Assembly (NCBI RefSeq): GCF_002250055.1
Contig: NZ_CP018866.1
Span: 4,522,869-4,586,868 of the forward strand
Direction of reading: 5' to 3'
DNA length: 64,000 nucleotides
Origin: Sutcliffiella cohnii
GTDB lineage: Bacteria > Bacillota > Bacilli > Bacillales > Bacillaceae_I
The notes beneath the pieces were generated by a model, which saw only the letters and a list, made by a program, of their open reading frames with translations, was not told where the DNA came from and did not search any database. This document shows, in pieces, positions 16,827 through 25,207 of this stretch. Each line of letters opens with the position of its first letter. Position 1 is the first letter of the stretch. The position numbers were made by a program, and so were the translations under genes.

Positions 16827-18434
16827 ATGCAGCTTTTTAGGAAGTCATTTTTGTTTTCCATCGTAATAGCACTTTTATTCATCGTTAGTGCTTGTTCTTC
16901 TGATTCTCAAACAGAGTCAAAATCGAATGGACAACAAGGAGAAGAAAATTTAGAACCAAAAAGTGGTGGAGTATTAAATGTTGGACTTGCTTCCAATATT
17001 AATACGTTAGATCCGACAAAGTATACTGGTGCATATGAATCACAAGTTATTCGCGCTATCGGGGATACACTAATTGCTTATAGTAAGGATTTTAGCGATT
17101 TCGTCCCTTCATTAGCGACTGAATGGACTGTTTCAGAAGATATGCTGTCGTATACATTTAAACTAAGAGATGATGTATATTTCCAACCTGGTGAATATCA
17201 AGATGGTAGACAAATGACAGCTGAAGACGTGAAATATAGTTTAGAACGTTCTGTAAACGATTCTGCCTTAAATCGTTTAACAGGTGTAGAAAGTTTTGAA
17301 GTTACCGGAGAGTTTGAAGTAACGATGCATTTAACTGCACCGAATGCTTCCATCCTAGCAATGTTAACAGACCCTGGTAACATTATTGTTCCGAAGGAAG
17401 AAGTAGAAGGTTGGGGCGATCAATTTGGATCCCATCTAGTAGGGACAGGTCCGTTCCAATTTGTAGATTGGCAAACAGATCAACAAGTGAAAGTCGAACG
17501 TCATGAAAATTATTGGGGTGAAACACCGTACCTTGATGGTGTAGTGTACAAAATTATCCCTGACCCTAATATGATGACGAATGCGATTCGCTCTGGAGAT
17601 ATTGATATTGCAACAAACATTTCCGGGCAAAATAGAGCAGTAATTGAACAAGACTCAAACTTAGAACTACTATCCGTCCCTGGTTTAGCTTTAACGTACC
17701 TTGATTTAAACTATCAAAGCGGACCAACTGCAGACCCTAAAGTACGTGAAGCTATTTATAAAGCGACAAATGTAGAAGAAATTGCCCAAGGTGTTAACCA
17801 ATGGGGTGGCGGTTCTGTATCCTACGCACCACTACCACAAGAGTCTTGGGGTTATAGCGAAGAACTAGAATCTCTTAAACCAGCATATAATCCGGAAGAA
17901 GCGAAAAGCATTTTAGCAGAAACTGACTATGCAGATGGTTTTTCCATCGAGCTTTATGTATTAGAATCTCGTGTACCATATGCAACTATTTTCCAAAACC
18001 AAATGAAAGAAAACTTAAATATTGATGTAGATATTAAAGTAACAGAATGGGGAACATTGAGCACGATTGCATCTCAAGGAAATGCACCAATGTATATCGG
18101 TGGTTGGTCATGGTATCCAGACCCATACTTTTTCCTAAACCAAACATTCCATTCTAGCCAAATTGGTTCACTAGGTAATGGTAAAGGATACTCTAATCCA
18201 GAAGTAGACGCGTTACTTGATCGTGCCCTTTCTGAAACAGTAGTACAAGAAGAAAGAGCAGCCCTTTATCAAGAAGCGATTGCTATTATTATGAGTGAAT
18301 ACGCGAGAGTGGAGCTTGATAATTTACACCAAACAGCTGCGATTAGACCGAATGTGAAAGGTTTCAACGTAGCAGTAGATCCATCTATTCAAATCGTAAG
18401 TCCAAACGGTACGAATGTTTGGTTAAATAACTAA
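16827..18434 (+). CDS. Peptide/opine-type ABC transporter substrate-binding lipoprotein
   Basis: 535 aa, SBP family 5 (DppA/OppA type). Signal peptide with lipobox VSAC (Cys23), short Ser/Gln linker, then conserved 'NVGLASNINTLDPTKYTGAYESQV', 'AEDVKYSLERSVN', 'HLVGTGPFQFVDW' (in part) and 'YSNPEVDALLDRA'. Captures the substrate outside the membrane for the divergent permeases and ATPases. Strong AAGGAGG ribosome site. Transcribed divergently from dppB-like gene, sharing operator-like boxes. Substrate class is uncertain; family members bind peptides, nickel, opines or glutathione. Confidence 0.9.
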   Translation: MQLFRKSFLFSIVIALLFIVSACSSDSQTESKSNGQQGEENLEPKSGGVLNVGLASNINTLDPTKYTGAYESQVIRAIGDTLIAYSKDFSDFVPSLATEWTVSEDMLSYTFKLRDDVYFQPGEYQDGRQMTAEDVKYSLERSVNDSALNRLTGVESFEVTGEFEVTMHLTAPNASILAMLTDPGNIIVPKEEVEGWGDQFGSHLVGTGPFQFVDWQTDQQVKVERHENYWGETPYLDGVVYKIIPDPNMMTNAIRSGDIDIATNISGQNRAVIEQDSNLELLSVPGLALTYLDLNYQSGPTADPKVREAIYKATNVEEIAQGVNQWGGGSVSYAPLPQESWGYSEELESLKPAYNPEEAKSILAETDYADGFSIELYVLESRVPYATIFQNQMKENLNIDVDIKVTEWGTLSTIASQGNAPMYIGGWSWYPDPYFFLNQTFHSSQIGSLGNGKGYSNPEVDALLDRALSETVVQEERAALYQEAIAIIMSEYARVELDNLHQTAAIRPNVKGFNVAVDPSIQIVSPNGTNVWLNN

Positions 18435-18481
18435 TTTTTAAACAATTGGCATATATTTTATTTCGAACATTATTCTATTAG

Positions 18482-18512
18482 AAAAGCAGAGGCGGCATCC
18501 TCTGCTTTTTTG
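18482..18512 (+). terminator. Terminator of the binding-protein gene
   Basis: AAAGCAGAGG / CCTCTGCTTT stem with a 6-nt loop, followed by TTTTTTG. Confidence 0.85.
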
Positions 18513-18527
18513 TTATTATTGTAAAAA

Positions 18528-18573
18528 GAAAAAGCCATTCTTTTAATGTGTAAACAAAAAGAATGGCTTTTAA
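18528..18573 (-). terminator. Terminator of the metNPQ-like operon
   Basis: AAAGCCATTCTTTT / AAAAGAATGGCTTT, a 14-bp perfect stem, followed on the minus strand by TTCTTTTT; it starts 3 bp after the metQ-like stop. Confidence 0.8.
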
Positions 18574-18575
18574 TA

Positions 18576-19403
18576 TTAAAACGCCGGAATCGCCGTTTCA
18601 TCATAGTTTTCTTCTAAAAATTGGCGAACTTCTTCGCTTGTCATTGCTTTCGCTAACTTTTGGATTGGCTCCCAATCTACATTATCTTTACGTGCTACTA
18701 ATGTAATTCCAAAGTCATTGTCGCTTCCTTCTGTTAGAAGTGCGTCACTTTTTGGTGTTAACCCTAGTGGAGCTGCATAAGCAGGGGTCATTACTACTGC
18801 ATCTGCGTCATCATACATTCTTGCTAACATTAATAAATCTAATTCTTCTAATTTATAGTTTTTTGGATTTTCGATAATATCAGCCTGTGTATAATATGGG
18901 CCTGTTTTTTCTTTTAATGTAATAACGTTATGTTGTGCTAATAGCGCTAATGAACGGTCAATGTTCGATACATCATTTGCAATGGCAATCACCGCTCCCT
19001 CAGGTAGTTCCTCCATTGACTTGTACTCTTTTGCATAGACACCGTAGTTTGCAAAATAAATAGGAGTAACTGGAACTAGTTCTGCATCGTTATTACGGTT
19101 AAATTCCTCCATATAAGGAACGTGCTGAAAGAAGTTTGCATCTACTTCTCCTGCTGCTAATGCACTGTTCGGCTGAACATTGTCGCTTAGAACAACTACT
19201 TCTAAGTTAATGCCCTCTTCCGCTAGCTTTGGTTTAACTAAATCTAGTATTTCTGTCATCGGTGGAATTAAAGAAGCTACTTTTAACGTTACTTCTTCCT
19301 TTTCATTATTTGGTGCTGTACTATTATCATTACCTTCATTTGTTTGGCCACAGCCAGCTAGTACTAATAAAAGCATTAATGATAGTAATATAATTTTTTT
19401 CAT
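18576..19403 (-). CDS. metQ: MetQ/NlpA-family substrate-binding lipoprotein
   Basis: 275 aa from the ATG at 19403 with GAGGAGGAAAA upstream; the frame continues 11 codons but without a ribosome site. Lipobox LAGC (Cys17 of this start), then NlpA/MetQ motifs 'KVASLIPPMTEILDLVKPKL', 'ANFFQHVPYMEEFN', 'IAIANDVSNIDRSLALL'. The family mostly binds L- or D-methionine. However, 'ASLIPPMTEIL' differs from the usual '.G.T.GPH.EIL' of MetQ, so another amino acid or related ligand is possible. Last gene of the metN-metP-metQ operon. Confidence 0.82.
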   Translation of the reverse strand: MKKIILLSLMLLLVLAGCGQTNEGNDNSTAPNNEKEEVTLKVASLIPPMTEILDLVKPKLAEEGINLEVVVLSDNVQPNSALAAGEVDANFFQHVPYMEEFNRNNDAELVPVTPIYFANYGVYAKEYKSMEELPEGAVIAIANDVSNIDRSLALLAQHNVITLKEKTGPYYTQADIIENPKNYKLEELDLLMLARMYDDADAVVMTPAYAAPLGLTPKSDALLTEGSDNDFGITLVARKDNVDWEPIQKLAKAMTSEEVRQFLEENYDETAIPAF

Positions 19404-19422
19404 GGTGTTTTCCTCCTCGTCG

Positions 19423-20085
19423 TTATCTTTTATCAATCATTCTTGAAACAGTTGTACCCGTGAATTGAATCAATTGTACAAGTATAACCATAATGACAAT
19501 CATGTACATCATTAAATCGGTTTTGAATTGCTGGTAGCCGTATCGAATGGCAAAGTCGCCAATCCCGCCTCCTCCAACTACTCCCATAATCGTCGAATAC
19601 GATATAAAACTAATAATAGAGGTTGTTAACCCAAGTACTAAACCGGAGCGAGCTTCGACATAAAGAAATTTAAAAATAACTTCTTTCACAGAGGCTCCCA
19701 TCGAAATTGCCGCTTCCATTACTCCTTTTGGTACATCTAATAACGATTGTTCAACTAAACGGGAATAGTGGGCAATTGCGATAATCGATAATGGTACAGT
19801 GGCAGCTGCTGTACCAATCGCGGTTCCAATAATGAGTCGTGTAAATGGTATTAAAAACACTACTAATAAGAGGAACGGAAAAGAACGAATAATGTTCACT
19901 AGTAAGTTCAAGGTAGAAAACACTAGCCTGTTTTCTAGCATTTGCCCTTTTCTACAAAGATAGAGTAAGGTCCCTACTGGTAGGCCGATAAGTACCGCCG
20001 CTAAAATAGAAACACCGACCATCATAAATGTTTCAATAATCGCTTTCCATATTTCCGCTTCATATTGTATCAATATCTCAGGCAT
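19423..20085 (-). CDS. metP: MetP/MetI-type ABC transporter permease
   Basis: 220 aa, about five transmembrane helices, MetI family: 'NIIRSFPFLLLVVFLIPFTRLI', 'AIAHYSRLVEQSLLDVPKGVMEAAISMGAS' (EAA loop, in parts) and 'GVVGGGGIGDFAIRYGYQQF'. I start at the ATG at 20085; the ATG at 20100 has its purine stretch too close. It overlaps the metN-like stop by a few bases, so the three genes are coupled. Confidence 0.88.
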   Translation of the reverse strand: MPEILIQYEAEIWKAIIETFMMVGVSILAAVLIGLPVGTLLYLCRKGQMLENRLVFSTLNLLVNIIRSFPFLLLVVFLIPFTRLIIGTAIGTAAATVPLSIIAIAHYSRLVEQSLLDVPKGVMEAAISMGASVKEVIFKFLYVEARSGLVLGLTTSIISFISYSTIMGVVGGGGIGDFAIRYGYQQFKTDLMMYMIVIMVILVQLIQFTGTTVSRMIDKR

Positions 20086-20827
20086 GGCTATTATCACCAT
20101 CCTTTGATAGCTGTTCTACAAACCATTTCGGATTACTATCTTTCATAGCAACACCTTTAGGTTCAATTGTTATCGTGTCGTAAACTTCACCATTAGCCAT
20201 CACCGTTACTCGTTGGCATATGCTTTTAATTACTTCCATCTCGTGGCTAACGATCACAATTGTAACACCAAGACGTTTATTAATACTTTCTAGTACTCCT
20301 AATATTTCAGCCGTTGTATTAGGATCTAGCGAAGAAGTTGGCTCATCACATAGTAACACTTTCGGGTTATTTGCTAGTGCTCTCGCAATGGCTACACGCT
20401 GCTTTTGACCACCACTTAATTGCGCGGGGTACTTGTCAAGATAATCTTCTAATCCGACAAATCGTAGGCATTCTTCTACTCGACTTCGATGGTCTTTTCT
20501 TGGGATTTTTGCTAATTGAAGTGATACAGCTACATTTTCATAAACTGTTTTGTTCGCTACTAAGTTAAAATGCTGAAAAATCATTCCTATTGATTGCCTT
20601 GCTTGTCGAAGCTGTTTACCTTTCATGTTCGTTAAAGCTTGGCCATCTACTTCTACTGTTCCTTTGTCTGGAACTTCTAATAAATTCATTAACCGCAGTA
20701 GCGTTGATTTTCCCGCTCCACTAGCGCCAATAATTCCGTATATTTCTCCTCTTTTAATCGTTAAAGAGACAGATTTTATCGCATCAAATTGTATAAAACT
20801 TTTGCTAACGTTATGTAATGTAATCAT
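20078..20827 (-). CDS. metN: MetN-type ABC transporter ATPase without NIL domain
   Basis: 249 aa. Walker A 'GASGAGKSTLLR', signature 'LSGGQKQRVAIARAL', Walker B 'VLLCDEPTSSLD', H-loop 'VSHEME', all intact. Typical MetN proteins run to ~340 aa with a C-terminal NIL (ACT-like) domain that shuts transport when cytosolic methionine is high. This protein stops right after the nucleotide-binding domain, so that feedback is missing. No S-box riboswitch is visible upstream. Both facts weaken a strict methionine assignment. First gene of the operon. Confidence 0.82.
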   Translation of the reverse strand: MITLHNVSKSFIQFDAIKSVSLTIKRGEIYGIIGASGAGKSTLLRLMNLLEVPDKGTVEVDGQALTNMKGKQLRQARQSIGMIFQHFNLVANKTVYENVAVSLQLAKIPRKDHRSRVEECLRFVGLEDYLDKYPAQLSGGQKQRVAIARALANNPKVLLCDEPTSSLDPNTTAEILGVLESINKRLGVTIVIVSHEMEVIKSICQRVTVMANGEVYDTITIEPKGVAMKDSNPKWFVEQLSKDGDNSHA

Positions 20828-21084
20828 AAAAAAACCACTTTCTCCACAATGAAAGGTGAGTTAACCGATATTAATTATAGCTTAATATAGTAAAATTGTC
20901 ATTTTGTCTAGACCATCATTTTGACCAAAAGGCGCAAAACTTCAAGTAATGGCTATTATTTTCTCTAAAGTGTTTATTATTTTAATATATGTTTTATGCT
21001 AAACTGTGAGTGTATGTCTATTAATATAGTAGAGATTAAATTAAACTGGTATTATATATCATTAATAATAGAAAGGAACTAATC

Positions 21085-21912
21085 ATGATGAAATGTATTT
21101 CCATAGATTTAGATGGTACGTTATTAAATTCAAAGCATGAAATTTCAGAAGAAAACTTACAAACGTTACATGATTTAAAGAAGCAAGGGCATTACGTCAT
21201 TTTAAATACAGGGCGGGCTTTAGCTGACGTTATAAAAATACAAGCGGTTCAACAGTTGGAGTTACCTATTTTTAGCATAAACGGTTCCATGTTATATTCT
21301 AAATCAGGTGAACTACTGTATGAAGCGAACGTTCCAATTTCTACTTATAAGGAGATATTCTCCAGGTTAAAAGATTTAGAAATAGGGATACTTGTTTATA
21401 CAAACTATGGTGGCTTCCCTGCTACGTTACCTCCATTGCAAGAAAAAAGCAAAGAAGAATTAACTACTCTTTTCCAACAATACGATTACGATCAAATTTT
21501 AACTAAAAACGATATAAAAATTTATAAAATAATGGCGTTAGTTTACGATGGCCAATTAGAAAAATTGGAAGATGTAAAGAAGGCTTTAGGAAATACGCTT
21601 GATATATTCATGGCTGCATCACTACCTAACAACCTAGAACTTACATCTAGTGAAGCTAATAAAGGAAAGGCTATATTACGCTACCAAAAGTTAATGAATC
21701 TCCACTTTGAAGAAATAATTGCAATCGGGGATGGTGGAAATGACCTCGGACAATTTGAAGTTGCAACAACTTCAGTGGCAATGGGAAATGCTCCAGCCTA
21801 TATTCAAAATATAGCAGACGTTGTTACAAAAACAAATGATGAAGACGGCTTTTCCTACGCTATGCGCCATCAGCTTAAATTAATACCTACGAGCGAAACT
21901 GCCAATATATAA
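21085..21912 (+). CDS. Cof-type HAD-superfamily phosphatase
   Basis: 275 aa. HAD motif I 'ISIDLDGTLLNSK' (nucleophile Asp), motif II 'ILNTGRA', motif III Lys in 'SEANKGKAIL', motif IV 'IAIGDGGNDLGQFEVA'. Type IIB (Cof) cap domain between motifs II and III. Members dephosphorylate sugar phosphates, FMN or PLP; the substrate is not predictable here. Start ATG has AAAGGA at seven bases; a second ATG follows immediately. Ends in a hairpin shared with the next, converging gene. Confidence 0.88.
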   Translation: MMKCISIDLDGTLLNSKHEISEENLQTLHDLKKQGHYVILNTGRALADVIKIQAVQQLELPIFSINGSMLYSKSGELLYEANVPISTYKEIFSRLKDLEIGILVYTNYGGFPATLPPLQEKSKEELTTLFQQYDYDQILTKNDIKIYKIMALVYDGQLEKLEDVKKALGNTLDIFMAASLPNNLELTSSEANKGKAILRYQKLMNLHFEEIIAIGDGGNDLGQFEVATTSVAMGNAPAYIQNIADVVTKTNDEDGFSYAMRHQLKLIPTSETANI

Positions 21913-21917
21913 AAAAG

Positions 21918-21952
21918 ATTGAAGCCCCTAAAATACGTTGGGGGCTTTTTTA
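21918..21952. terminator. Bidirectional terminator, HAD gene / BASS gene
   Basis: AAGCCCC / GGGGCTT stem followed by TTTTT on the plus strand and by TCTTTTTT on the minus strand. It overlaps the stop codon of the minus-strand gene. Confidence 0.75.
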
Positions 21953-22906
21953 TACAGGTATTCGTTTTTTTCTATCAATGAATAGTATTAAATAAGAGAT
22001 GATAGATAACAACGGTAACTCAATTAATGGACCAAGAATTAACACTAATGCTATTAACGGCTCATGTGGGAAGGCGGTCAATGCGATTGCCAATGCAACT
22101 GGCGAATTTCTTGCTAACGTCGTAAAATTTAAGCTAACCGTTTTCTCTCTTTTAAAATGCAATAAACTTCCGATGAATCTTCCAATGATGAAATTGATGA
22201 AGAAAAATACAACAATTGGAATCATTAGCTTAACTAATAAATTTACATTGTCTAGTAATAAACTTCCTTGTGATGCGAACATAGCTACTATTGCTAAACA
22301 TAAAAAGAAAATCGGCAAAGAGCTCCATTTCTCTATTAACCGTTCTTTTCTATTCCGCAGTAGATATTGTCTAGTTAAAAATGCTAAGACGAACGGTATG
22401 ATTAATACGAGAATGATACTCTCCATAACGAGCTGAAAATCAACTACACCAACTGTTCCCGAAAAAATAAATAGATATAACGGTAATAATAGAAGCTGTA
22501 GTAATAAATTTAAAGGTAAAATACTAGTAGATAGCGAAATGTTACCTTTGGCAATACCAGTAAATATAATATACCAATCCGTACAAGGAGTAACCATTAA
22601 CATAATAAATCCAAGCCATAACGCGTAGTTATCTCCTAAAAATATTGCAGCAAGCACCCACGCCAATAACGGTGTTAAAACAAAATTCATCGCTACAGAT
22701 GTAATTGTGAATTTTCGATTTAAAAAGGAATTCCTTATATCCTTGATCGGGATTTGTAAAAAGGTAACATATAACATTATAATTAATAAAGGCATAATAA
22801 TTTTATCTGCATGCATCGCTATGTTACTAACTTGACCGAGGATTAAACCTAGAGCAACTGCTATCAAAATCAATATTGTATATAATTTTTCAAATATCCC
22901 CACCAT
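21950..22906 (-). CDS. BASS-superfamily transporter, arsenic-resistance (ACR3)-like
   Basis: 318 aa, about ten transmembrane helices. The segment 'MVTPCTDWYIIFTGIAKGN' has the conserved Pro-Cys-Thr of the ACR3/BASS fold, with the functional Cys in TM4, and 'LARNSPVALAIALTAFP' matches the TM9 motif. The fold covers arsenite exporters and bile acid or organic-anion symporters. No arsR, arsC or arsenite box is nearby, and the partner gene is a LysR regulator, so the substrate may be an organic anion. Lies 7 bp after lysR. Confidence 0.75.
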   Translation of the reverse strand: MVGIFEKLYTILILIAVALGLILGQVSNIAMHADKIIMPLLIIMLYVTFLQIPIKDIRNSFLNRKFTITSVAMNFVLTPLLAWVLAAIFLGDNYALWLGFIMLMVTPCTDWYIIFTGIAKGNISLSTSILPLNLLLQLLLLPLYLFIFSGTVGVVDFQLVMESIILVLIIPFVLAFLTRQYLLRNRKERLIEKWSSLPIFFLCLAIVAMFASQGSLLLDNVNLLVKLMIPIVVFFFINFIIGRFIGSLLHFKREKTVSLNFTTLARNSPVALAIALTAFPHEPLIALVLILGPLIELPLLSIISYLILFIDRKKRIPV

Positions 22907-22913
22907 TTCCCCC

Positions 22914-23804
22914 CTACGAAGCGCTATTCTGTATGCTTTCTACAAACTTCAATGCTGCACGTGATAAAGGAACACTTTTTAAATAACAAATACCGATACT
23001 TCTTTTCGGAATTTCCTCTTGTAATACCACTTCAAATAATTCTCCTCTTTTTATGTAATCGCTCGAAAACTCCTTAATCACACACGATATTCCTAAATTT
23101 ATTTTAGTAAATTCGAGTAATAAGTCGTAAGAGCCTAGTTCGAACACCGGAGAGACGTTAAATCCTCGTTCTTTGAAAAAGTTTTCTATATATACTCGTG
23201 AGTTTGATTTCTTTTCTAAAAAGATTAATGGTAGCCTCATTAAATATTCAAGACTAACTGGTTTATCCGTTAAGTTTTTATATTTTTCTCCGCATACAAA
23301 GATGTCTTTAATTTCTTTGCATGGAATAACTTGAAGATGGTCTTCATCAATTGGCAAATTGCATAGACCGAGGTCTGCCTTTCCTGTTTTAATAAACTCA
23401 CAAATTTCTGTTGTGGTCCCGTTTAATATATTTAATTTAATCCCTGGATACGCTCGATGGAATTTTTCTAAATAAGGTAATAGAAAATAACGTGATATTG
23501 TATCGCCGACCCCAATACGTAATTGTCCTGTTTTAAATGTTTTGAATTCAAATAATTTATCTTCAGCAACATCAATAATTGCTAGAGCCGAATTTACATG
23601 CTCATTTAACAGTTTCCCTTCATTCGTCAACACTACACCTTTCGAGTTTCGATGGAAAAGAGGAATTTCTAATTCTTTTTCTAGTTTTAAAATTGCTTGA
23701 CTAACAGCTGATTGTGTCATGTATAGCTCTTTTGCAGCTTTCGAGAAACTATTGTTTCGGCTAACAACGTTAAAAATTCGGTACAAATCCAATTTTCCTA
23801 TCAT
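22914..23804 (-). CDS. LysR-family transcriptional regulator
   Basis: 296 aa. N-terminal winged HTH 'FSKAAKELYMTQSAVSQAILKLEKEL' type (residues ~18-45), linker helix, and periplasmic-binding-like effector domain from ~90 ('GQLRIGVGDTISRYFLLPYLEKF', in part). Similar in layout to CysL/CidR-type activators. Divergent from the CofE-like gene and co-transcribed with the BASS transporter. A T-N11-A palindrome in the intergenic region is its likely target. Confidence 0.9.
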   Translation of the reverse strand: MIGKLDLYRIFNVVSRNNSFSKAAKELYMTQSAVSQAILKLEKELEIPLFHRNSKGVVLTNEGKLLNEHVNSALAIIDVAEDKLFEFKTFKTGQLRIGVGDTISRYFLLPYLEKFHRAYPGIKLNILNGTTTEICEFIKTGKADLGLCNLPIDEDHLQVIPCKEIKDIFVCGEKYKNLTDKPVSLEYLMRLPLIFLEKKSNSRVYIENFFKERGFNVSPVFELGSYDLLLEFTKINLGISCVIKEFSSDYIKRGELFEVVLQEEIPKRSIGICYLKSVPLSRAALKFVESIQNSAS

Positions 23805-23841
23805 ATTAGTTCTCCTTATAGCAGATATTATAAATATTAAT

Positions 23842-23871
23842 TTTACTTATATCATTTATTAAAGGTATAGT
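23842..23871 (+). promoter_or_regulatory. Candidate promoter of the CofE-like gene
   Basis: TTTACT and TATAGT with 18-bp spacing. The start point would fall next to the palindrome at 23880-23904. Confidence 0.4.
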
Positions 23872-23879
23872 AAACTTAT

Positions 23880-23904
23880 AGTATGTTGAAAAGAGAGACA
23901 TACT
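23880..23904. promoter_or_regulatory. LysR-type palindrome (T-N11-A)
   Basis: AGTATGT and ACATACT are perfect inverted 7-mers with an 11-nt spacer, the classic LysR box geometry. It lies between the divergent lysR and CofE-like genes, 37 bp before the latter's TTG. A position downstream of the promoter suggests a repressor site or a leader hairpin. Confidence 0.45.
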
Positions 23905-23941
23905 TTACATAAAAATGTACTCAATTAAAGGAGAGATTACA

Positions 23942-25132
23942 TTGGCTAGAGCAGTTGGAACAGTAGTTCGTGGGCTTCGCGGTCCAATCATCAACGAAGG
24001 AGATAATATTGAACAAATCGTCGTTGATACAGTATTACATGCAGCAGAAAGTGAAAAATATTCGATTGAAGATCGTGACATTGTAACGATAACAGAATCT
24101 ATTGTCGCTCGCGCACAAGGAAACTATGCGACAATTGACGATATAGCAACAGATATTAAAGCAAAATTCGGAGAAGGCAAAATTGGTGTTATTTTTCCTA
24201 TTCTTAGCCGTAACCGTTTCTCTAACCTTTTAAGAGGGGTCGCAAAAGGAACTAGTGAGATAGTATTAATGCTAAGCTATCCTTCTGATGAAGTTGGTAA
24301 CCACCTTGTGGACATCGATGAATTAGATGAAAAAGGAATTAACCCATGGACTGATGTACTAACAGAAGCTCAGTTCCGTGAACATTTCGGCTATAAAAAA
24401 CATACATTTACAGGTGTTGATTATGTTGACTACTATAAATCGTTAGTAGAGGCGGAAGGTATTAAGTGTGAAGTTATTTTCTCTAACAACCCGAAAACGA
24501 TTTTAGAGTATACTCCTAACGTCTTAACTTGTGATATTCACTCACGCTTTAGAACGAAACGTATCTTAAAAAATAACGGTGCAGAAATAGTATTCGGCCT
24601 TGATGATATTCTTTCCCAATCTATTAACGGCAGTGGCTTTAACGAAGATTATGGTCTTCTTGGTTCAAATAAAGCAACCGAAGATAGCATAAAATTATTC
24701 CCAAACAACTGTCAACCAATCGTTGATTCCATTCAAGCAAAACTAAAAGACTTAACGGGAAAAACAGTTGAAGTAATGGTTTATGGAGATGGAGCATTCA
24801 AAGATCCAGTGGGTAAAATTTGGGAGCTTGCAGATCCAGTTGTATCACCAGCCTACACGAAAGGGCTTGAAGGTACACCAAATGAAATTAAACTAAAATA
24901 TTTAGCAGATAACAACTTCTCTCATCTTCGTGGCGAAGAGTTAAAGCAAGCTGTTTCTGAATACATTCAAAATAAAAATGAAGATCTTGTTGGTGCGATG
25001 GAAGCCCAAGGTACTACACCTCGTAAATTAACAGACTTAATCGGCTCCCTGTCCGATCTAACTTCTGGTAGTGGTGATAAAGGAACACCAATGATCTACA
25101 TTCAAGGTTACTTTGATAACTATACAAAATAA
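23942..25132 (+). CDS. CofE-like (coenzyme F420-0:L-glutamate ligase family) protein
   Basis: 396 aa. The start is the TTG at 23942: AAAGGAGAG lies at ideal spacing, and the family begins 'RAVGTVVRGLRGPII.EGD'. The N-terminal 60 residues and 'DRDIVTITESIVARAQGNY' match the F420 gamma-glutamyl ligase fold, which adds glutamate to F420-0. The remaining ~250 residues form the extended version found in many Firmicutes that do not make F420. No F420 genes are visible here, so it probably ligates an amino acid to a different acceptor. Function unknown. Confidence 0.7.
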   Translation: MARAVGTVVRGLRGPIINEGDNIEQIVVDTVLHAAESEKYSIEDRDIVTITESIVARAQGNYATIDDIATDIKAKFGEGKIGVIFPILSRNRFSNLLRGVAKGTSEIVLMLSYPSDEVGNHLVDIDELDEKGINPWTDVLTEAQFREHFGYKKHTFTGVDYVDYYKSLVEAEGIKCEVIFSNNPKTILEYTPNVLTCDIHSRFRTKRILKNNGAEIVFGLDDILSQSINGSGFNEDYGLLGSNKATEDSIKLFPNNCQPIVDSIQAKLKDLTGKTVEVMVYGDGAFKDPVGKIWELADPVVSPAYTKGLEGTPNEIKLKYLADNNFSHLRGEELKQAVSEYIQNKNEDLVGAMEAQGTTPRKLTDLIGSLSDLTSGSGDKGTPMIYIQGYFDNYTK

Positions 25133-25138
25133 TAAAAT

Positions 25139-25171
25139 GTGGACAAGGGCTACCCCTTGTCCACGCTTTTT
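25139..25171 (+). terminator. Terminator of the CofE-like gene
   Basis: Perfect 11-bp stem GTGGACAAGGG / CCCTTGTCCAC, followed by GCTTTTTGG. Confidence 0.8.
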
Positions 25172-25207
25172 GGTTAACAACACCAATTACCTCATTTTTC
25201 TCACAGA

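Noticed and set aside
20852-21084. S-box riboswitch before the metN-like gene
   Set aside because: No SAM-riboswitch core or terminator pair can be found in this gap.
21950-22906. Full arsenic-resistance operon
   Set aside because: No arsR, arsC or arsA nearby; only the transporter fold is shared, and the partner is a LysR regulator.
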